Of a stretch of DNA of 54,117 bases, positions 42,301-51,043 are shown piece after piece (positions within the stretch are counted from its first letter, which is position 1; the number at the start of each line of letters is the position of its first letter). Under the pieces are notes generated by a model. The model was not told where the DNA came from, made no database searches, and was given only the letters and a program-made list of their open reading frames with translations. The DNA comes from Carideicomes alvinocaridis. Lineage in GTDB: Bacteria > Pseudomonadota > Alphaproteobacteria > Rhodobacterales > Rhodobacteraceae. The position numbers and the translations under genes are program-made. Location of the stretch: positions 1 to 54,117 of the forward strand of contig SRJI02000030.1 in assembly GCA_005473895.2 (NCBI GenBank), read 5' to 3'.

Positions 42301-43954
42301 CGCTACGCTCTCCTCTGCCGTACTCGATACGAACGCTTCCCGACCTGAAGGGCGAGCCGCCCGCAGTCAGGATGTCGAGGCCGATCCCGTAGGACCGGGC
42401 CTCCGTGTAACTCTGCTCCACCGCGGTCGGCTGCTCCAGGTGGACGCCGCCATAGGCCGCGAAGACATAGGGCGAGACGGTGCTTTCCTTGCCCGCCAGC
42501 GTCACCTGCTGCGGCATCGACATCTCGGCCCGCACCACCCAGCCGCTGTCACCGCTCACCGCGCCTGAATCGAAGGACGACAGCTCGTTCGGACCGATGA
42601 TCCCGAATTGCTCCGACGTGACCAGCGGATCGCCGAACGAGGTCTGGAAGCGCCCGCTCACGGTCAACGCCAGCGCGTCGCTCAGGGCCCGCTGGTGCCG
42701 GATGGAGCCGGTGAGCTTGGTGAACTCCGCATCCGCCCCCGCCCGCGACAGCGGCGTGCCGCTGGCCGCCGCCTCCGCCGCCGTGCGCGCCCCGAACATG
42801 TCGAGGCCCTGCGACAGGGTCAGCCCGCCCTCGGTGAAGGCGCCGCTTTCCTGCAGGTAGCTGGCATTGCCCCCCAGCCGCAGCACGGTCAGTTCGTCGG
42901 CGTAAAGCGAGGCGCCGCCCACGAGGTCCTGTTCGTCGGTCAGGTGCTCCAGCGCGACCTGCCCCGAGAGGTTGACCTGGCGCGAACGGATGAAGGGATA
43001 GACCAGCCGCAGCGCCTGCCGGTCGAACCGCGATTCCGTCGGCGCGAGCGGATCGTCCGGCCGCGTGCGGCTCGACGTCAGCTCAACGTTCATGGTCAGC
43101 CCGGACATGCCCAGCGGAACCACCGCGCCGGCCGCCAGGATGCGATAGCGCGGGTCGTCGGACAGCACGCCGTCGGGGGTGAAGGACAGCCGACCATAGA
43201 CCGTCTCGCCCAGCCCCAGGGCCGAGTTCAGCTCGATCCCGAAATTCAGCGCCGGGCGGCCGAGGTCGTCATCGGTGAAGTTGTCCGCCCCGACAAAGCC
43301 GGTCACCCGCCGGTAATCGGCGTCGAGCGCAAGCTGCGTGCCGCCCGGCTGCGCCCCCGTCGCGAGCGCGGTGTTCAGCGCCACGCCCGAGACGTCGCCG
43401 GCCAGAAGAAGCTGGCGCTCCAGCTCGCGCAGGGTTACGCCGGAGCGTTTCAGCAGCGGCTCGGTCAGTCCCTCCACCCGGCTGCGGACCTCGGGCGGGA
43501 CGGAGCTGGCATCGATCTGCTCGACGAAGCCGTTGACCACCTCGACCCGCAGCACGCCGCCGTCGCGCAGCGATTGCTGCGGCAGGACCACCCGCGTCAG
43601 GACGAAGCCGGCATCGGAATAGGCGCCCTCCAGGTCCGCCGTCGCCTCGAACAGCTCGGAGACCGGGATGCGCCCGCGCGTCAGTCTTTCCCGATAGCGG
43701 GCATTGGCGGCGGAGAGGCTTGGCAGCGCGCCCTCGATCTCCACCCCGGAGAGGGTGATGCCGATGGCCTCCGACCCCGCCGGCGCCTCGGTGCCCGGCT
43801 GGCCGCTGAAGACGACCGCGCCGTTGAGGTTGCGAAGGGGCGGCGTGAAGCTTTCCGGCGTCACCTCGCTTGCGGTCTGGGCCTCGGTCTGGGCCGGCAG
43901 CAGAAGGCCGGCGGAGAACAAGGCGGCAAGGACCGGCGAGAGGCAACGCTTCAT
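42248..43954 (-). CDS. TpsB: two-partner secretion outer-membrane transporter (ShlB/FhaC family)
   Basis: This 568-aa protein has a signal peptide (about 1-28), a POTRA region ('GVEIEGALPSLSAANARYRE', 'SDAGFVLTRVVLPQQSLRDG' with 'LRVEVVNGFVEQI') and a 16-strand barrel-like C-terminus ending in aromatic 'LSGNLRF'. It secretes the TpsA encoded immediately downstream. The start chosen is ATG 43954 (SD GGAAAGG); the frame is open further upstream but is not protein-like. TpsB comes before TpsA here and overlaps it by 53 bp. Confidence 0.9.
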   Translation of the reverse strand: MKRCLSPVLAALFSAGLLLPAQTEAQTASEVTPESFTPPLRNLNGAVVFSGQPGTEAPAGSEAIGITLSGVEIEGALPSLSAANARYRERLTRGRIPVSELFEATADLEGAYSDAGFVLTRVVLPQQSLRDGGVLRVEVVNGFVEQIDASSVPPEVRSRVEGLTEPLLKRSGVTLRELERQLLLAGDVSGVALNTALATGAQPGGTQLALDADYRRVTGFVGADNFTDDDLGRPALNFGIELNSALGLGETVYGRLSFTPDGVLSDDPRYRILAAGAVVPLGMSGLTMNVELTSSRTRPDDPLAPTESRFDRQALRLVYPFIRSRQVNLSGQVALEHLTDEQDLVGGASLYADELTVLRLGGNASYLQESGAFTEGGLTLSQGLDMFGARTAAEAAASGTPLSRAGADAEFTKLTGSIRHQRALSDALALTVSGRFQTSFGDPLVTSEQFGIIGPNELSSFDSGAVSGDSGWVVRAEMSMPQQVTLAGKESTVSPYVFAAYGGVHLEQPTAVEQSYTEARSYGIGLDILTAGGSPFRSGSVRIEYGRGERSDGGQDDNRLSLSGNLRF

Positions 43955-44225
43955 GAAAACGACCTTTCCGCCCGCGAGGGGGCCAGAGACTGAACCAATA
44001 ACATTACGCAGAGGCACTCTGCCGAATTTGCACCACCTTTCAATATCTGAGTGCCCCGTGCCAAGGATTTTTTCCCGCAACAGTCTCGCCGGACCCGCCC
44101 CCTGCTCCCGCATGAGTTGCGCCATTCCGCCGGAAACCGCGTCTTCCCCTCGCCGCCGCCGCACGCCTCCGGGCAGAGGGCCGCTCCGCCGCGCCCCGTG
44201 GGAGGCCAGAGACAGGATCTTGGCG
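43955..44225. other. Upstream region of tpsB with a small dyad
   Basis: No gene is supported here. On the minus strand, about 55 bp upstream of the tpsB start, GCAGAG-GCA-CTCTGC (44008-44022) forms a 6-bp dyad that could be an operator. The rest is GC-rich with a T6 run at about 44069-44074. The adjoining promoter of the TAXI operon begins at 44226. Confidence 0.4.
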
Positions 44226-44259
44226 TTGACAATACTTATGCGGTATTTATGATGCATAA
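44226..44259 (+). promoter_or_regulatory. Sigma70-type promoter with overlapping dyad, TAXI-TRAP operon
   Basis: The consensus -35 TTGACA (44226-44231) is followed 16 bp later by TATGAT (44248-44253), about 60 bp upstream of the start codon at 44314. A dyad TTATG-ATG-CATAA (44247-44259) covers the -10 element, where a repressor would block RNA polymerase. The MarR-family regulator at the far end of the operon, or a GntR protein, is the likely binder. Confidence 0.65.
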
Positions 44260-44313
44260 TATTAGATAGCTAAGTGCCGGGAGGGCACTGAGCCTTCAGG
44301 GAGGACGGAGATC

Positions 44314-45303
44314 ATGAAACACGTATTGAAGGGCGCCCTTGCCGGCGCCGCGCTGCTGACCACGCTGGCAGGCGGGGCCGCGCAGGCGCAGACCTACAAC
44401 CTGACCCTCTGCGGTGCGAGCCCGGGCGGCCTGTGGAGCCTGCTGGGCGCCGGTGTCGATGCCGCGGTGAAAGAGGCCTTCCCGGGCTCCACCGTGACCT
44501 ACCAGACCTCGGGCGGCGGGCTGGCCAACGTGGCGCTGCTGGACCAGAGCAAATGCGACCTGGCCATCATCCACGACGCCGAGGCCAAGGCCGCCCTGGG
44601 CGGGCTGGAGCCGTTTCAGGGCAAGATCGACAGCATGGCCACCGTCGCGCAGCTTTATTCCTGGGCGCCGATGCAGGCCATCGTGAATGCCGACTACGCC
44701 GAGGAAAACGGCCTGACCAAGCTCGAGGACATCGCCGAGAAGAAGCTGCCGATCACGGTCGTGCTGAACCGCCGCGGCAACATCGTCAGCAGCATCGGCG
44801 AGGAGATGCTGAACGCCATCGGCGCCAGCCCCGAGCAGATCGAGGAATGGGGCGGCAGCGTGGAATACGCGGCCTCCAGCGAACAGGGCGACCTGATGCG
44901 CGACCGCCGGGTCGACATGCTGCTGAACTCGCTCTTCGTGAACCACTCCTCGATCCGCGAACTGGCCTCGTCGATCGACGTCAAGCTGCTGCCGATCACC
45001 GACGAGACGGCGCAGAAGGTCATCGATGAATGGGACATCCAGCGCTACACGATCCCCGCCGACGCCTATGACTGGGCCGACGAGGACACGCTGACGCTGA
45101 CCGTCTCGGCGCAGCTCTTTGCCCGCAAGGACGCCGACCCGCAGATGGTCAAGGACATCACCCAGGCGCTCGTGGACAACGTCGACAAGCTGCAGGGCGT
45201 GCACAAGGCGATGGCCCCGCTCGACGTCGAGCTGATGAAGGGCGCGACCACCGTGCCGTACCACCCCGAGGCCCAGAAGGTCTACGACGCCACCGGTTCC
45301 TGA
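44314..45303 (+). CDS. TAXI-family TRAP transporter solute-binding protein
   Basis: This 329-aa protein has a signal peptide (about 1-26, 'GGAAQAQ') and a TAXI fold: 'LTLCGASPGGLWSLLGAGVD' at the N-terminus, 'YQTSGGGLANVALLDQSKCD' and 'VSSIGEEMLNAIGASPEQI'. It binds an organic acid or amino-acid-type ligand for the fused TRAP permease downstream. Its start has SD GGAGGACGGAG. A perfect hairpin follows the stop. Confidence 0.9.
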   Translation: MKHVLKGALAGAALLTTLAGGAAQAQTYNLTLCGASPGGLWSLLGAGVDAAVKEAFPGSTVTYQTSGGGLANVALLDQSKCDLAIIHDAEAKAALGGLEPFQGKIDSMATVAQLYSWAPMQAIVNADYAEENGLTKLEDIAEKKLPITVVLNRRGNIVSSIGEEMLNAIGASPEQIEEWGGSVEYAASSEQGDLMRDRRVDMLLNSLFVNHSSIRELASSIDVKLLPITDETAQKVIDEWDIQRYTIPADAYDWADEDTLTLTVSAQLFARKDADPQMVKDITQALVDNVDKLQGVHKAMAPLDVELMKGATTVPYHPEAQKVYDATGS

Positions 45304-45326
45304 TCCGGCGGATGCGACACTCTGAT

Positions 45327-45351
45327 GGCGGGCGCCCGTGACGCGCCCGCC
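45327..45351 (+). other. Intercistronic hairpin after the TAXI binding protein
   Basis: The perfect 9-bp stem GGCGGGCGC / GCGCCCGCC (45327-45335, 45343-45351) has a 7-nt loop and lies between the binding-protein stop and the permease start. It matches the layout seen after the ABC binding protein at 28.36 kb, consistent with attenuation or mRNA protection favouring the binding protein. Confidence 0.55.
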
Positions 45352-45389
45352 GCATCTTGCGAAAATACCAGCGCGAAGGCGGAAAGCTC

Positions 45390-47303
45390 GTGTTCAAGTT
45401 CTTCTTCAGTACCGGCGCACGCCGGGCGCCCGAGGGCCTGCCCGGCCACCTGGTCAAGGCCTTTGCCGCGGGCACCGCGGTCTGGGTGGTCTATGCCGCC
45501 GGCTTCAGCCGGGCGGATTCGCTCACCCTGACCATGACCTTCCTCGCGCTGATGCTGGTGCTGACCTTCACGCTGATCGGGCCGCTGCCCACCTCGTCGC
45601 GGTCCCGTGTCGGCCTGCTCGACTGGGTGCTGGCCGCGCTCTCCGTCGCCGCCGGCGCCTATTTCGTCAGCCAGGCCGAGGAGATCGCGCAGCGGATCAC
45701 CCTGCTCGACCCGCTCAGCGCCTATGACATCGGGTTCGCCTCGCTGATCCTCGCGCTCACGATCGAGGCGATGCGGCGCACGGTCGGTGTCGGGCTGACC
45801 TCCATCGTGCTGATCTTCCTGGCCTACAACCTCTGGGGCGACCACCTCGGCGGGGTGCTGGGCCATGGCGAGATCTCCTACGACCACTTCGTCGACATCA
45901 CCATCTTCACCACCGACGGGCTCTTCGGGGTGCCGCTGCGGGTGGCAGCGACCTATGCCTTCCTCTTCGTGCTGTTCGGCACGGCGCTGTCGAAGGCCGG
46001 GGGCGCGCAGTTCTTCTACAACCTCGCGGCCTACCTGACCGGCGGCGCCGTGGGCGGGCCGGCGAAGATCGCCGTCGTCTCCTCGGGGCTGTACGGCACC
46101 ATCTCGGGCAGCCCGACCTCGGACGTGGTGACCACCGGCAGCGTCACCATCCCGATGATGAAGACCATGGGCTACCGCTCGTCCTTTGCGGCGGCGGTCG
46201 AGGTCGCGGCCTCCACCGGCGGCAGCCTGCTACCACCCGTGATGGGCGCGGCGGCCTTCATCATGGCGGAATATACCGGCATCGCCTATGCCGAGATCGC
46301 GCTCGCCGCGCTGATCCCCGCCCTGCTCTACTACGTGCCGATCTACCTGCAGGTCCACCTGCGGGCGACCAAGGAAGGCCTGCGCGGCGTCGACCGCTCC
46401 ACCATCCCGCCGCTCGGCCAGATCATGAAGGATGGCGGGCTGTTCATCGTGCCGCTCGTCATCATCTCCTGGGCGCTGCTGAAGGGTTACACGCCGACCT
46501 ATTCCGCGCTTTACGGGCTGGCGGGCGTGGTCGGGGTGGCGACGCTGCGCCGGGCCACGCGGATGGGTCTTAGGGACATCTACGACGTGCTGTCGGAAAC
46601 CAGTTTCCGCATGGTGGCGGTCGCCGGCGCCTGTGCCGCGGCCGGGCTGGTCATCGGCGGCATCACCATGACGGGGCTGGCCTCGAAATTCTCCACCCTC
46701 GTCTTCATGATCTCTGGCACCGACGTGCTGCTGTCGCTGGTGATCGCCGCGATCCTGACCACGCTGCTGGGGATGGGGATGCCCACCCCGTCGGCCTATA
46801 TCCTGGCGGCGGTGCTGATCTCCCCGGTCATGCAGAGCCTCGGCATCGACCTGCTGGCGGGGCACCTCTTCGTGCTCTACTTCGCGGTGATGTCGGCGCT
46901 GACACCACCAGTTGCGGTGGCGGCCTACGCGGCCAGTGCGATCGCGGACGAGAACCCGCTGGTGATCGCCGCGCAGGCCGTGAAGATCGCCATCGGCGCC
47001 TTCCTCATCCCCTTCGCCTTCGTCTACCAGCCCTCGCTGCTGCTCAACGGGTCGATCCCGCAGATCGTCTTTGCCGTGGTGAGCGCGGTGGCCGGCCTGG
47101 CGCTGGTCGCGGTGGCGGCCGAGGGCTACTGGCGGGGCCATTACGGCCGCGGGCCCCGGCTGCTGCTGTTCGGGGCAGGGCTGCTGATGCTGTTCGGCGG
47201 CTGGCTGTTCTGCGCCATCGCCGTGGGCGTCGCCCTGCTGGGCTGGGTCTGGAACCGCGCGATGAGCTCGGGCGAACACCTGACCGGCGCGCCGGGAGAA
47301 TAG
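45390..47303 (+). CDS. TRAP transporter permease, fused DctQ-DctM (4TM/12TM), GTG start
   Basis: This 637-aa protein has many hydrophobic segments. A short N-terminal 4-TM part is followed by a DctM-like part with 'VVSSGLYGTISGSPTSDVVT', 'GGSLLPPVMGAAAFIMAEYTG' and 'LLGMGMPTPSAYILAAVL'. The fused form is the usual partner of TAXI receptors. The start chosen is GTG 45390 with GGCGGAAAG upstream; TTG 45357 is an in-frame alternative lacking an SD. It is Na+ or proton coupled by family precedent. Confidence 0.9.
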   Translation: MFKFFFSTGARRAPEGLPGHLVKAFAAGTAVWVVYAAGFSRADSLTLTMTFLALMLVLTFTLIGPLPTSSRSRVGLLDWVLAALSVAAGAYFVSQAEEIAQRITLLDPLSAYDIGFASLILALTIEAMRRTVGVGLTSIVLIFLAYNLWGDHLGGVLGHGEISYDHFVDITIFTTDGLFGVPLRVAATYAFLFVLFGTALSKAGGAQFFYNLAAYLTGGAVGGPAKIAVVSSGLYGTISGSPTSDVVTTGSVTIPMMKTMGYRSSFAAAVEVAASTGGSLLPPVMGAAAFIMAEYTGIAYAEIALAALIPALLYYVPIYLQVHLRATKEGLRGVDRSTIPPLGQIMKDGGLFIVPLVIISWALLKGYTPTYSALYGLAGVVGVATLRRATRMGLRDIYDVLSETSFRMVAVAGACAAAGLVIGGITMTGLASKFSTLVFMISGTDVLLSLVIAAILTTLLGMGMPTPSAYILAAVLISPVMQSLGIDLLAGHLFVLYFAVMSALTPPVAVAAYAASAIADENPLVIAAQAVKIAIGAFLIPFAFVYQPSLLLNGSIPQIVFAVVSAVAGLALVAVAAEGYWRGHYGRGPRLLLFGAGLLMLFGGWLFCAIAVGVALLGWVWNRAMSSGEHLTGAPGE

Positions 47304-47370
47304 GCGCTCCCGTGCAGAGAACGGTCCGGCCCGCCGCGCACCCAACCGCCCGCAAGTCGGACGCCTGAGC

Positions 47371-47877
47371 ATGGACGGCGACCGGACATCGCTGGTCGAG
47401 GAGCGGTTCGCGCGGCTCACCCGCCTTGCCGCCCGAGGGTTCAACCGGGCCCTGCAGATCAGGCTGGCGCGCTACGGGATCAGCTTCGGTCAATGGACCT
47501 TCCTGCGCATCCTGTGGGCCGGGGACGGCCAGTCGCAGCGCGAACTCAGCCAACTGGCCGGGGTGACCGAGCCCACGACCCATGCGGCCCTGCAACGGCT
47601 GGAGGGGCTGGGCCTGGTCACGCGCCGGAACCTGCCGGGCAACAATCGCCGGCTGCACGTCTTCCTGACGGAGCGGGGCCTGGAGCTGCGCGGCGAGCTG
47701 GAGCCGAAGGCGGTCGAGGTGAACGAGGTGGCGCTCGACAGGCTGCCGGCCGAGGAGCGCCGGATCCTGCGGTCGGCGCTGCTCCACATCATCGGCAACC
47801 TGCAGCGCGACGAGGAGGCGGCCGCGGCGCGCGGCGTCCGCATGCCCCCCACCCGGAGCCCCAGCGAGGACATCTGA
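47371..47877 (+). CDS. MarR-family transcriptional regulator
   Basis: This 168-aa protein has a MarR winged helix ('GQWTFLRILWAGDGQSQREL', 'AGVTEPTTHAALQRLEGLGL', wing 'RRNLPGNNRRLHVFLTERG'). It follows the TAXI permease by 67 bp on the same strand and probably senses the transported compound. The dyad over the -10 element at 44247-44259 is the natural target to test. The C-terminal tail is Pro/Ser-rich. Confidence 0.88.
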   Translation: MDGDRTSLVEERFARLTRLAARGFNRALQIRLARYGISFGQWTFLRILWAGDGQSQRELSQLAGVTEPTTHAALQRLEGLGLVTRRNLPGNNRRLHVFLTERGLELRGELEPKAVEVNEVALDRLPAEERRILRSALLHIIGNLQRDEEAAAARGVRMPPTRSPSEDI

Positions 47878-48359
47878 GCGGGGGAACCTCGAGCAGCTCT
47901 GGTAACCTGACGTGAACGCGCTAGATGCTGGCCGACCCGGTTGGCTGCAGAGCCGGCCGGCAAGCGAAAAGGCCGATCTCGTCCCGGTCACGATCCGCTG
48001 TTGGTCTCCGCCCATGCCCATCGGCACCGAACCGGGGGCTGCCCGGAGGGAGGTAGGGGAGCCGCGCTCAGGCCCTCGCTGCCATCCCGGCCCACGGGCC
48101 GCCCAAGAATAGGCCCAGGCCCCTCGGAGGCGGCCGTCTCACCAGTCGCTGCCCCGAGTTCAACTACCGCTATGGGCGCCTCTTCGCGAAACTTTTCCCT
48201 TCGACGGGCGTTCGACCCATGGTCCGGGGACCATGCGAAACGGATTTGTCCTTTCCGCGATGCTGAGGCATAAATGTCCGATCCTGCCGCGGCGTGATGC
48301 CCGGTGGCCCGTGGCGCAGTTTCGGACGGCCCGGGCCGAGGATGGCGGAAAGGCGGAAC
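47878..48359. other. 482-bp intergenic region with a 16-bp arm palindrome
   Basis: No supported gene was found on either strand. The only clear structure is CATGGTCC-GG-GGACCATG at 48218-48235, with partial outer pairing TTCG (48211) / CGAA (48236). It lies about 125 bp upstream of the Na/Pi transporter start and could be an operator or leader hairpin. No Pho-box-like repeat was seen. Confidence 0.4.
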
Positions 48360-50021
48360 ATGAGCGGATCGATCTTCTTGCTGCACATGGCGGGCGCGGT
48401 GGCGATGCTGCTCTTCGCGACGCGCATGGTGCGCACGGGAGTCGAGCGCGCCTATGGAAGGCAGCTTCGCTCCCAGCTGCGGCAGAAGATCGGCAATCCG
48501 CTGGCGGCGATGATCCTCGGGCTGGTGATGGCCGTCGCCCTGCAAAGCTCCACCGCCGTCACGCTGCTGATTTCGTCCTTCGTGGGCATGAGCCTCGTCT
48601 CCGGGCCCGCCGGGGTGGTGATCGTCCGGGGCGGGGAACTGGGCTCGGCGCTCGTCGCCAAGGTCCTGAGCTTCGACCTGACGCTGCTGGTGCCGCTGCT
48701 CCTGCTTGCCGGGGCGGTGCTGTTCCTGCGCAGCGACCGGCGGCCCTGGCACGAGCTCGGGCGCATCCTGCTCGGCATCGGCTTCATCATCCTGTCGCTG
48801 GAGATGCTGAGCGCGGCGGCCGCGCCTCTGCGCCAGAGCCAGATCCTGCCGGTGGTGCTGAACTACCTGAGCAGCGACATCGTCTCGTCCTTCCTGATCG
48901 CGGCGCTGCTCACCTACCTGCTGCATTCCAGCATCGCGGCGATCCTGCTGCTGGCCGCGCTGGCCGGCCAGGGGGTGCTGCCGCCGGCGCTCGGGCTGGT
49001 GATGGTGCTGGGGGTGAACCTTGGCTCCTCGATGATCGCGCCGGTGCTGACACGGTCCACCGCGCCGGAATATCGCGCGGTGCCGCTGGCCAACCTGCTG
49101 ATGCGTGGCCTCGGCTCGGTCGTGCTGCTGGTGGTCTACGGGCTGGTCCGGCCCGATCCCGCCCTGCTGGGGGCCACCGCCTCCGCCCAGATCGTCCATG
49201 CGCATATCGCCTTCAACCTGCTGATCCTGCTGGTGGGCCTGCCCGTCTCGGGCCTGACCTGGCGGGTCTCGCGGCGGCTGGCCGAGATCGGCGCCCCGAC
49301 CGACCCGGCGCTGGCGCATGAGGAAGTCAGCGCGCTGGACCCGCAGGCGCTGGACCACCCGGAACAGGCGCTTGCCAATGCCACCCGCGAGGCGGTGCGC
49401 ATGTGCGACACGATCGACACGATGCTGACCCGGGTGATGGATGTCTACGCAGCCCCCGACCAGGAAAGCATCGAGGAGCTGCGCCGCCTCGACGACAAGG
49501 TCGACCGCCGGCACAATGCCATCAAGCTCTACCTCGCCCGGATCACCGAACACGCGATGGAGCCGGGCCAGGCCCGTCGCTGCCAGGACCTGCTGGAGGT
49601 CTGCATCAAGCTGGAACAGGCCGGCGATGTGATCGTGCGCAACCTGCTGGCCCACGCCCAGAAAAAGCTCGACCGCCAGGTGGATTTCACCGAGGAAGGC
49701 TGGCGCGAACTGGTGGATTTCCACGCCGCGGTGATGCGCAATGCCCGGCTCGCCTTCAACCTGCTGGTGTTCGAGGATGCGGCCACCGCCCGGCAGGTGA
49801 TCGTGGAAAAGGACCGCCTCCGCGAACGCGAGCGCGAGACGCGGCAACGCCACTTCGAGCGGCTGCGCCGTGGCACCGAGCAAAGCATCGAGACCAGTTC
49901 GATCCACCTCGACACGGTGCGGGATCTCAAGCAGATCAACGGGCTGCTCGCCGCCATCGCCCACCCGGTGCTGGAGGAAGAGGGGCTGCTGCGCGGCTCG
50001 CGGCTCAAGAAGATGGCCTGA
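48360..50021 (+). CDS. Na/Pi cotransporter family protein with PhoU-like domain (NptA/YjbB type)
   Basis: This 553-aa protein has an N-terminal membrane part (about 1-310) with the duplicated QSS-type Na/Pi motif. One copy is 'VALQSSTAVTLLISSFVG', and the second half carries 'LLHSSIAAILLLAALAGQG'. A cytoplasmic PhoU-like helical domain (about 340-550) follows. Homologues move phosphate, often outward. Start ATG 48360 has AAAGG upstream; ATG 48294 and 48342 are in frame but add unlikely N-termini. It stands apart from both neighbours; the flagellar gene on the other strand ends 18 bp away. Confidence 0.9.
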   Translation: MSGSIFLLHMAGAVAMLLFATRMVRTGVERAYGRQLRSQLRQKIGNPLAAMILGLVMAVALQSSTAVTLLISSFVGMSLVSGPAGVVIVRGGELGSALVAKVLSFDLTLLVPLLLLAGAVLFLRSDRRPWHELGRILLGIGFIILSLEMLSAAAAPLRQSQILPVVLNYLSSDIVSSFLIAALLTYLLHSSIAAILLLAALAGQGVLPPALGLVMVLGVNLGSSMIAPVLTRSTAPEYRAVPLANLLMRGLGSVVLLVVYGLVRPDPALLGATASAQIVHAHIAFNLLILLVGLPVSGLTWRVSRRLAEIGAPTDPALAHEEVSALDPQALDHPEQALANATREAVRMCDTIDTMLTRVMDVYAAPDQESIEELRRLDDKVDRRHNAIKLYLARITEHAMEPGQARRCQDLLEVCIKLEQAGDVIVRNLLAHAQKKLDRQVDFTEEGWRELVDFHAAVMRNARLAFNLLVFEDAATARQVIVEKDRLRERERETRQRHFERLRRGTEQSIETSSIHLDTVRDLKQINGLLAAIAHPVLEEEGLLRGSRLKKMA

Positions 50022-50039
50022 GACCGGGCGCGGCCCTGG

Positions 50040-50663
50040 TCAGAGCTTCAGCCCGTCCAGCCGCTGGTCGCCCGGAAGCTTCGACCGCTCCATGATGATG
50101 CGCGAGATCGCCCGCGCGCGCACCGGGTTCAGCCGGGCGAGGATCGGCGCCGCGTCGCGTTCGGGCATCGTGGCCAGCACCATGACCGACACCTCGATGT
50201 CGAGATCGTCCATGATCGCCGCGGCTTCCTTTGGCTTCATCGCGGAATAGAGCGCGACCAGCCGGTCCACGTCGGCCGTATGCGCCTGCTCCACCCGGTC
50301 GAACATGGCCTGCAACGCATCGCGCAGCTCGGCCAGGGTGCCGCGGTCGATGGCCAGCTTTTCGCCGGCGAGGTCGATCTCCGAGCGTCGCTGCTCCATC
50401 CGGGCCTTCTGCTCGTCCAGGAGGGCGCGCTCCTCGCGGATCGCCTCCAGCATCGCCTCGGGGGTCTCGCAGAGCGCGGGCTCGGCCGGGGTCGGCGCGG
50501 GGGTCGCGTCCGGCAGGCCGGAGGCGGCCGAGGCGGCGGACAGGAAGGCCGAGCCGGTCAGCGGCGCCGCCTCGTCCGGCCGGTCGAGGATCGCCGCGCC
50601 GGTCTTGGCCAGCCCCGCCAGGGCCAGCGCGCCGAAGAGCAGGGGAAGCGGCCGCGCGCGCAT
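50040..50663 (-). CDS. MotE-like flagellar protein (MgtE-N-like C-terminal domain)
   Basis: This 207-aa protein has a signal-anchor helix (about 5-22), a Pro/Ala linker, a coiled coil (about 75-120) and a C-terminal helical domain 'YSAMKPKEAAAIMDDLDIEV' resembling the MgtE N-domain, as in MotE/FlbB proteins. MotE chaperones MotC and supports the flagellar motor in Sinorhizobium. The start ATG 50663 shares a base with the upstream stop (TGATG); GTG 50666 is an alternative. It is the last gene of fliL-fliM-DUF6468-motE. Confidence 0.8.
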   Translation of the reverse strand: MRARPLPLLFGALALAGLAKTGAAILDRPDEAAPLTGSAFLSAASAASGLPDATPAPTPAEPALCETPEAMLEAIREERALLDEQKARMEQRRSEIDLAGEKLAIDRGTLAELRDALQAMFDRVEQAHTADVDRLVALYSAMKPKEAAAIMDDLDIEVSVMVLATMPERDAAPILARLNPVRARAISRIIMERSKLPGDQRLDGLKL

Positions 50664-51043
50664 CACGCCTCGCGGCTCCGGACGGTGTCGAAGAAGCCGC
50701 GCACGAGGTCGGCCTTGCCGGTTACCGATGCCACCCCGGCCGGACGCTCCGGCGCCTGCCGCGTGGTGCGGAAGGCCGGGCCGTCCTCTTCGACCGGACG
50801 GGCTACGGGCCCCGGGGGCGTGCGGCGCTCCGGGCCCCCGCCCTCTTCGAGCGAGCGGGAGATCGAGCGCAGCGCGCTGACCGAATCCTCCGACTTGTCG
50901 ACGGCGGCGGAGAATTCGCCCACCACCGGCTCGAGATCCCGCAGGATGCGGACGAGGTTGCGCACCCGGCGATCCACCAGGAGGGCATAGGCCAGCGTGC
51001 CTGCCAGCAGGGCGAGGATCACGATATCAATCAGGAATGCCAT
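50663..51043 (-). CDS. DUF6468-type flagellar-locus membrane protein
   Basis: This 126-aa protein has an N-terminal transmembrane helix (about 2-21), a short helical segment 'RVRNLVRILRDLEPVVGEFS', and a Pro-rich polar tail. Proteins of this kind, annotated DUF6468, recur next to fliM/fliL in Rhodobacterales; the function is unknown. Start ATG 51043 has SD GAGGTG and overlaps the fliM 3' end by 17 bp. It is probably needed for motor assembly or stator function, by context only. Confidence 0.75.
   Translation of the reverse strand: MAFLIDIVILALLAGTLAYALLVDRRVRNLVRILRDLEPVVGEFSAAVDKSEDSVSALRSISRSLEEGGGPERRTPPGPVARPVEEDGPAFRTTRQAPERPAGVASVTGKADLVRGFFDTVRSREA

Noticed and set aside
47988-49964. 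A 658-codon open frame on - across the Na/Pi transporter
   Set aside because: It is antisense to a clear Na/Pi-PhoU protein and Gln/His/Arg-rich as other shadows here.
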